This document shows positions 29,117-33,010 of a stretch of 33,010 nt of DNA, in pieces. The DNA lies in IMG/VR virus record IMGVR_UViG_3300025141_000421, positions 1 through 33,010 of that record; one strand, written 5' to 3'. The DNA is from a virus. The position numbers and the translations under genes are program-made. Within the stretch, counting starts at the first letter, position 1; each line of letters begins with the position of its first letter. A model generated the notes under the pieces. That model was not told the origin of the DNA and searched no databases. It saw nothing but the letters and a program-made list of their open reading frames with translations.

Positions 29117-30303
29117 TCCAAGAGAGCATCCAGGCCCCCATAGTGCAGCAATTGCGTCATATCCATCTCATAAATCCGATTCCCGCCATTTCCGCCTTCT
29201 GCTTGGAAGTAGCTCTTTGCCACCTCATCGTATCTTCGCTGCTTAGCGGATCCGGAGTAGCCGAGCAGAGCGAATGCCTGGAATTTGACGCTTGTAATCG
29301 AACGCCTGTTATCCAAGATATGAGCAGCAAGAACTGTATCCCACATTATCTTCTTCATCGGCTTCCCGAATTCCGCGATGCACCATCTCTGCTCGAACTT
29401 TGCGTTGGCTGCGATCTTCGGTACATCAGAGAAAAACAACTCCCCCGCCGCTTCCCGGATCTCATCAGTCCAAAGAAAAGAAACTGTTCTCTCCCCATTG
29501 GAGACGGCACAGGAAACGATCTTGCTATCAGAATTATCGGGCTTGAGCCGATCTGTCTCGAAGTCAATCGCGCAGGGATTCCGCTGCCGAATGAACCAAG
29601 AGAGAGCCTTTTTGACTGTTTCTGTTTTCCAGAGAACTCGAATCTCTGAGTCATAATCTCTGGGCTGATCCCAGGGCCTATCTTGCAGAGAGAACGCGGC
29701 CCGAAGATGCCTCTCCCACCAAACTGCTACGACTGGATTGGCCGATTTCTCATTCTCGTCTGAATTGCGGGCTACGAAGTAGGGATCAAAGACGGGGCAG
29801 ATCCAGGCATTCAGCTTCTGGCTAGGCACCTGGAAGCCTGCCCATTGCTCAATTCCCCCAGGAGCCGGGTTCCAGATTCCTCCGATTACGGAGCGAATGG
29901 CGAGGCCGCCCAGAAGGATGATGACTTTGGGTTTCTTCTCTTCGATTGCTTGGAATACATTGGGGCGGCAGAAATCGACTTGCTCATTCCAAGAAGACAT
30001 CTCCTTCGGGGGACGGCAGATCAAAGCATTCGAGAGCCAGCAATCCCGGTTCAGAGAAATCCCTAGCTGATCGGCTTTCCTGCGGAGCAATTGGCTGGAA
30101 GATCCACAGAAGAACCTTCCTTGCTTGTCCTCTTCTGATCTAGGGAAATCCCCTAGAACTAGAATTCCCTTCTCCCCTTTTCCCTGCAACGGGATCTTGG
30201 GAGAAGAGCAGGTCTTGGAGCAGCCGCAGGCCCCGCACTGGGGGAGCTTAGAATTCGCTGGCTTCGATTGCTGGAGAGTAGATGGAGTGAAGAATCCTGA
30301 CAT
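29080..30303 (-). CDS. Uracil-DNA glycosylase-like / 3'-5' exonuclease fusion
   Basis: 407 residues. The N-terminal half has family 4-type UDG layout: Cys23-x2-Cys26, then ILVLGDFPRSEEDKQGRFFC (standing for the GxxPGxxEDxxGxPF motif), ICRPP (Cys96) and FCRP (Cys112). These four cysteines fit the Fe-S cluster ligands. The motif usually containing HP reads FDPYFVAR (Asp173), so activity is uncertain. The C-terminal half is a DnaQ-like proofreading domain: CAIDFETD (Asp247, Glu249), IAANAKFEQRW (Glu304 where Asp is usual) and YGGLDALLEWEL (Asp392). In some phages such as SPO1, UDG, exonuclease and polymerase form one chain; here the polymerase is a separate gene directly after. Confidence 0.85.
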   Translation of the reverse strand: MSGFFTPSTLQQSKPANSKLPQCGACGCSKTCSSPKIPLQGKGEKGILVLGDFPRSEEDKQGRFFCGSSSQLLRRKADQLGISLNRDCWLSNALICRPPKEMSSWNEQVDFCRPNVFQAIEEKKPKVIILLGGLAIRSVIGGIWNPAPGGIEQWAGFQVPSQKLNAWICPVFDPYFVARNSDENEKSANPVVAVWWERHLRAAFSLQDRPWDQPRDYDSEIRVLWKTETVKKALSWFIRQRNPCAIDFETDRLKPDNSDSKIVSCAVSNGERTVSFLWTDEIREAAGELFFSDVPKIAANAKFEQRWCIAEFGKPMKKIMWDTVLAAHILDNRRSITSVKFQAFALLGYSGSAKQRRYDEVAKSYFQAEGGNGGNRIYEMDMTQLLHYGGLDALLEWELAMKQRSQF

Positions 30304-30319
30304 ACTTCTTGCCCCTATC

Positions 30320-31318
30320 TTATCCCAAACACGCGACGTATTTGAATGACCCGCTGTCGATAATCATCTTCCCTTCGCCAATCTCGCATTCTGATGTTCT
30401 CTTGACCAGCTCCGTCAGAAGCTTCGGATCAATCAAGAACTTGAGAGCAGGTCCCTGGTATGTTACTTTGCTTCGCTCTTCATACCATCCATGAGCCCCT
30501 TGGCCCCGAAGCTTCAAGTTCCCATCCTTGAGGGAAACCTCCACTTGATTATCATCGGGAGTACCTGCCGAGAAGACTGATGCTTTATCGCAAGCCTCAG
30601 CTAAGCCCCCGGGGAGCACAGTCTTCGTCCCGGATTGATTGAGAATCTCAGTCAGATCCGGGAAGTCTTCTGCGTATCGGCGGCAAGATAGTCGCAAGCC
30701 TTGAGCATTGCGAAGATGGAGCCAGTTGACTCCTTCTGAGAACTCGCTGACGCCTAGCTGAGCGACGTGCTTGATCGAATCTCTCCGAATCAGGCAAGGG
30801 CTTTCCAGCTCAATGCTGAGCGGATACCGGGTGACCTGGGCATTGTCGCATGCTTCGACGAAATCCTTCGTGATGTGAACGCAAGTCAGAACGAAATGAC
30901 TCTCATCTTTCCCGGCGCAATTCTGAACGACTTGGATTCCTTCGCAGAAATCCTCAGGCAGGGCTTTCCATTCTCCAGGCTCTTCGATGGAATCGACGGC
31001 GAGAACTACTTCAGCTTCCATCGCGATTCCAGATCTCTTTTTCGTTTTGGTCTTGAGCAGCAGTTCCCCTTCCCGAGTCTCGATTGAGACTTGATCGTCA
31101 GTCAATTTTCGGAGGATCTGAACAAGCTCGTCCGCCTTGACGGCCCCGGAGATTTCGCCCAGAGGAGACTCGCAGGATGCCGAGATTTCATCGTTGAATG
31201 CGATGATTCTCCCGCCCTGGAAGATGAAGCAGTCGCTTTGCTCGATTGTTGCCTTCTTGTCAACTGCAGGGACACAGGATTCCAGTTTCTGCAGCAATTC
31301 TTCTCGATTGATCTTCAT
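30320..31318 (-). CDS. DnaN-like sliding clamp
   Basis: 332 residues. The start MKINREELLQKLESCVPAVD with the following FQGGRIIAFNDEISASCESP matches the first domain of phage DnaN-like beta clamps. Three repeated domains are discernible: domain 2 from about residue 115 (PEDFCEGIQVVQNCAGKDES, FVLTCVHITKDFVEACDN), and domain 3 from about 240 (ACDKASVFSAGTP then VEVSLKDGNLKLRGQGAHGW). It would tether the polymerase to DNA and be loaded by the AAA+ protein at 23168. ATG has AGGAAACAC ahead. Confidence 0.83.
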   Translation of the reverse strand: MKINREELLQKLESCVPAVDKKATIEQSDCFIFQGGRIIAFNDEISASCESPLGEISGAVKADELVQILRKLTDDQVSIETREGELLLKTKTKKRSGIAMEAEVVLAVDSIEEPGEWKALPEDFCEGIQVVQNCAGKDESHFVLTCVHITKDFVEACDNAQVTRYPLSIELESPCLIRRDSIKHVAQLGVSEFSEGVNWLHLRNAQGLRLSCRRYAEDFPDLTEILNQSGTKTVLPGGLAEACDKASVFSAGTPDDNQVEVSLKDGNLKLRGQGAHGWYEERSKVTYQGPALKFLIDPKLLTELVKRTSECEIGEGKMIIDSGSFKYVACLG

Positions 31319-31336
31319 GTGTTTCCTAAAACAAGG

Positions 31337-32497
31337 TTAGAGCATAAATCCAGCATTCGATTGTGCCTTCTTTATTTTCGCTTTTGCGATCTCAACATAC
31401 GATGGGTTTATTTCACAGAGGACCGCCGAGCGACCCTTCTTCAGCGCGGCGGCGGCGACTGTTCCTGATCCGCCGAATGGATCTAAAACTATGCTAGGGA
31501 CATAGCCCGCAGAGCATTCGCAGGTAGCGTCCCATCCCGTTGTTCTAACTTCTGTTACATGCCTTTTTGGGTCTCGGTTATTCTGATTTGCCCGCCGTCT
31601 TCTGACTTCTTCCGGGGAGAAGGGAACTTGCTTCGTCTCAAGGATTCTTCTGGGCTGGGCCCCGCATTCCTTGCAGCACCCCTTCTCCGATGTGCTGGCA
31701 AGGATGCACGGAAGAATGAGCTTCTCAGGAAAGACGGCGAAATGGGATTCTTTTTCAGATGCTACCGATAACGTCCAGACAGAACGTTTTGTTCTAAATT
31801 TTCCTGTTTGAAAATCTTCTCCTGAGTGATTATACCCACTTATTTTTCCTGTACTTTCTTTTTGTCCTTTTTTCAAAGTCCCGTTTAAACTTCCTGCGGT
31901 TTTTGACTTCTCTTTGATCGCTTCCAGATCGAAGTAGTATTTCTCTCGCTTAGCCAAAAGAAACATATACTCGTGCGCGCACGTAGGACGATCCTTTTGG
32001 CTCCCCATCATGGCGTTCGTTTTATGCCAGATGACATCAGAACGAAGAACCCATCCCTCAGCCTGAAGGGCAAGAGCTGTTCGCCAAGGAGTTCCCAGAA
32101 GCTGTTTGCCAGATAGGTTCCCAGCATACCTCCGAACACTTGTATGACTACCCGCATTGCTAACTTGTTTGGGACTACCGGGCGGCCCATGAGACTTTCT
32201 TCCTCCGCTGCTGTACTTATCGCCCAGATTTAGCCACAAAGTACCATCATCCCGCAGCACTCGTTTCACTTCGCGGAAGACCTTTATCAGCGAACAGACA
32301 AAACATTCTCCGCACCACTTTCCCGTAACCCATCCCGCACAATCCGCGTTCTTCTCAAGCCCAGTCTGCCCATCGACTCCGTAGTCTCTTTGATTGAAAT
32401 ACGGTGGAGAAGTAATGCAGCAATGGATGCTTTTCTCAGGAAGCTTTTTCATAGATTCACGGCAGTCCCCTACTAGAATCTCAAAGCTTGGTTTCAT
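31337..32497 (-). CDS. SPPY-type DNA methyltransferase (N4-cytosine or N6-adenine), orphan
   Basis: 386 residues of the beta-class N6_N4_Mtase fold (PF01555): motif IV CITSPPYFNQRDYG (Ser30-Tyr33) comes first, and SAM motif I VLDPFGGSGTVAAAAL is near the C-terminus, followed by CEINPSYVEIAKAKI. SPPY is commonest in N4-cytosine enzymes but also occurs in N6-adenine ones. Several cysteine pairs (Cys62/65/68; CCKECG; CEC before motif I) suggest zinc binding. The target-recognition part is in the middle (~190-240). No restriction nuclease accompanies it, so it probably protects or marks phage DNA. ATG overlaps the upstream hydroxylase stop as ATGA. Confidence 0.87.
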   Translation of the reverse strand: MKPSFEILVGDCRESMKKLPEKSIHCCITSPPYFNQRDYGVDGQTGLEKNADCAGWVTGKWCGECFVCSLIKVFREVKRVLRDDGTLWLNLGDKYSSGGRKSHGPPGSPKQVSNAGSHTSVRRYAGNLSGKQLLGTPWRTALALQAEGWVLRSDVIWHKTNAMMGSQKDRPTCAHEYMFLLAKREKYYFDLEAIKEKSKTAGSLNGTLKKGQKESTGKISGYNHSGEDFQTGKFRTKRSVWTLSVASEKESHFAVFPEKLILPCILASTSEKGCCKECGAQPRRILETKQVPFSPEEVRRRRANQNNRDPKRHVTEVRTTGWDATCECSAGYVPSIVLDPFGGSGTVAAAALKKGRSAVLCEINPSYVEIAKAKIKKAQSNAGFML

Positions 32498-33010
32498 TTC
32501 GCGGTTTCCTTGATGGGGCTTGCTGCAACGATCATTGCCCGAAGCTCTGGATTCGTTGCTATGTCAGATACTAAGTGAATCCTCTCCTCTGAGGATTCCA
32601 TTTTGGCGGCGTGGGGCTTCCTCTGATCCAAGTAGCAGAGATGCCCAAGGGGCATGTGCCCTTTATGCTCTTCGCCACCCAAGGTCCAGCTCTGGAAGGT
32701 GCATCCTGCATCTGTCCTTATCGGGATGTGCAGCCGCGCCAGCTTGCCGTCAGCTACTCCTGCATCCCGATCTGTAATATCAGCATGCCTCGTCAGCTCC
32801 CCATGAGGAGCCAACCGCATGAAGCGAACCCGATCAGGCTCCCCGCCCGGGAGGCTTCGAACAACCTTCATCGTCTCCGGCATCATCTCCGCCAGAACTG
32901 TCCAATCGCACTTAGCGTCCATTCTCTCCGGGTGCTCGCCCTTCCACTTCCGCGCCATCTCCTCCGGCTTAATGATGAACGTGGGGTCGAGAGTGTCGAA
33001 TCCCTTCAGA
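32494..33010 (-). CDS. Aspartyl/asparaginyl beta-hydroxylase-like 2-oxoglutarate oxygenase, 5'-truncated by window edge
   Basis: The fold's iron ligands are visible: RHADITD (His, with Asp in HxD) and QRKPHAAKM (distal His). They frame the typical ARLHIPIRTDAGCTFQSW and the terminal ERIHLVSDIAT, where an Arg-x-His-Leu-x-x-Asp phrase is diagnostic of the family. Translation is open from the ATG at 32958 up to the window edge (LKGFDTLDPTFIIKPEEM precedes it), so the gene probably begins beyond 33010. Family enzymes hydroxylate Asp or Asn in proteins; the substrate here is unknown. It is overlapped (ATGA) by a DNA methyltransferase gene, so a link with DNA modification is conceivable but not shown. 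Confidence 0.72.
   Translation of the reverse strand, partial: LKGFDTLDPTFIIKPEEMARKWKGEHPERMDAKCDWTVLAEMMPETMKVVRSLPGGEPDRVRFMRLAPHGELTRHADITDRDAGVADGKLARLHIPIRTDAGCTFQSWTLGGEEHKGHMPLGHLCYLDQRKPHAAKMESSEERIHLVSDIATNPELRAMIVAASPIKETAK

Overview
The window is a segment of a double-stranded DNA tailed-phage genome (or a prophage of the same type). All genes I can support lie on the minus strand, so transcription runs from the right end (33010) to the left end (1). Evidence for a phage: HK97-type major capsid protein, S78-family prohead protease, portal, large terminase, a small-terminase-like protein, head-tail connector proteins and a fibre-like protein, all next to a complete phage-style DNA replication and recombination set. 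Genes are packed, with ATGA, TAATG or short overlaps and Shine-Dalgarno (SD) sequences of the AGGAG type. I see no integrase, repressor, tRNA, CRISPR array or insertion sequence. The host cannot be read from the sequence. The TerL variant (WIERTKKASKDTD in place of a classical P-loop) is one I recall from planctomycete and environmental phages, which is a weak hint only.

Right part (about 33.0-26.5 kb): a 2-oxoglutarate hydroxylase-like gene cut by the window edge, an orphan SPPY-type DNA methyltransferase, a DnaN-like sliding clamp, a uracil-DNA glycosylase/3'-5' exonuclease fusion, a family A polymerase whose fingers carry a four-cysteine insertion, and a 55-residue small protein. Next comes the only long stretch without a recognised gene (27117-27503), which is full of inverted repeats. 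It is followed by a 30-codon ORF, a two-helix membrane protein and a winged-helix-like protein.

Middle part (26.5-15 kb): a large N6-adenine methylase-like gene that looks like an insertion, two small unknown genes, a clamp loader ATPase, two further unknown genes (one possibly a recombination mediator), a gp32-like ssDNA-binding protein, an intrinsic terminator, a RecA/UvsX-like recombinase, a FEN-type 5' nuclease, a RuvC-like resolvase, and an SbcCD (Rad50-Mre11) system. The SbcC ATPase is divided into separate genes: the N-lobe gene ends exactly at its zinc hook, the nuclease gene comes next, then a coiled coil, then the C-lobe.

Left part (15.9-0 kb): packaging and morphogenesis. The order of transcription is small terminase-like, TerL (its ribosome site lies in a hairpin), fibre-like protein, small membrane protein, a possible adsorption protein, a 486-residue Ser/Gln repeat protein, head-tail connectors, portal, several small genes, a second Ser/Gln-tailed protein, protease and major capsid protein. 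Tail-tube, tape-measure and lysis genes are not in the window and probably lie to the left. Helicase and primase are also absent and probably lie to the right.

Most unusual points: the Rad50-like ATPase split at the zinc hook, the structured non-coding block, the two virion-region proteins sharing an 11-residue Ser/Gln repeat, and DNA-modification genes beside a hydroxylase.
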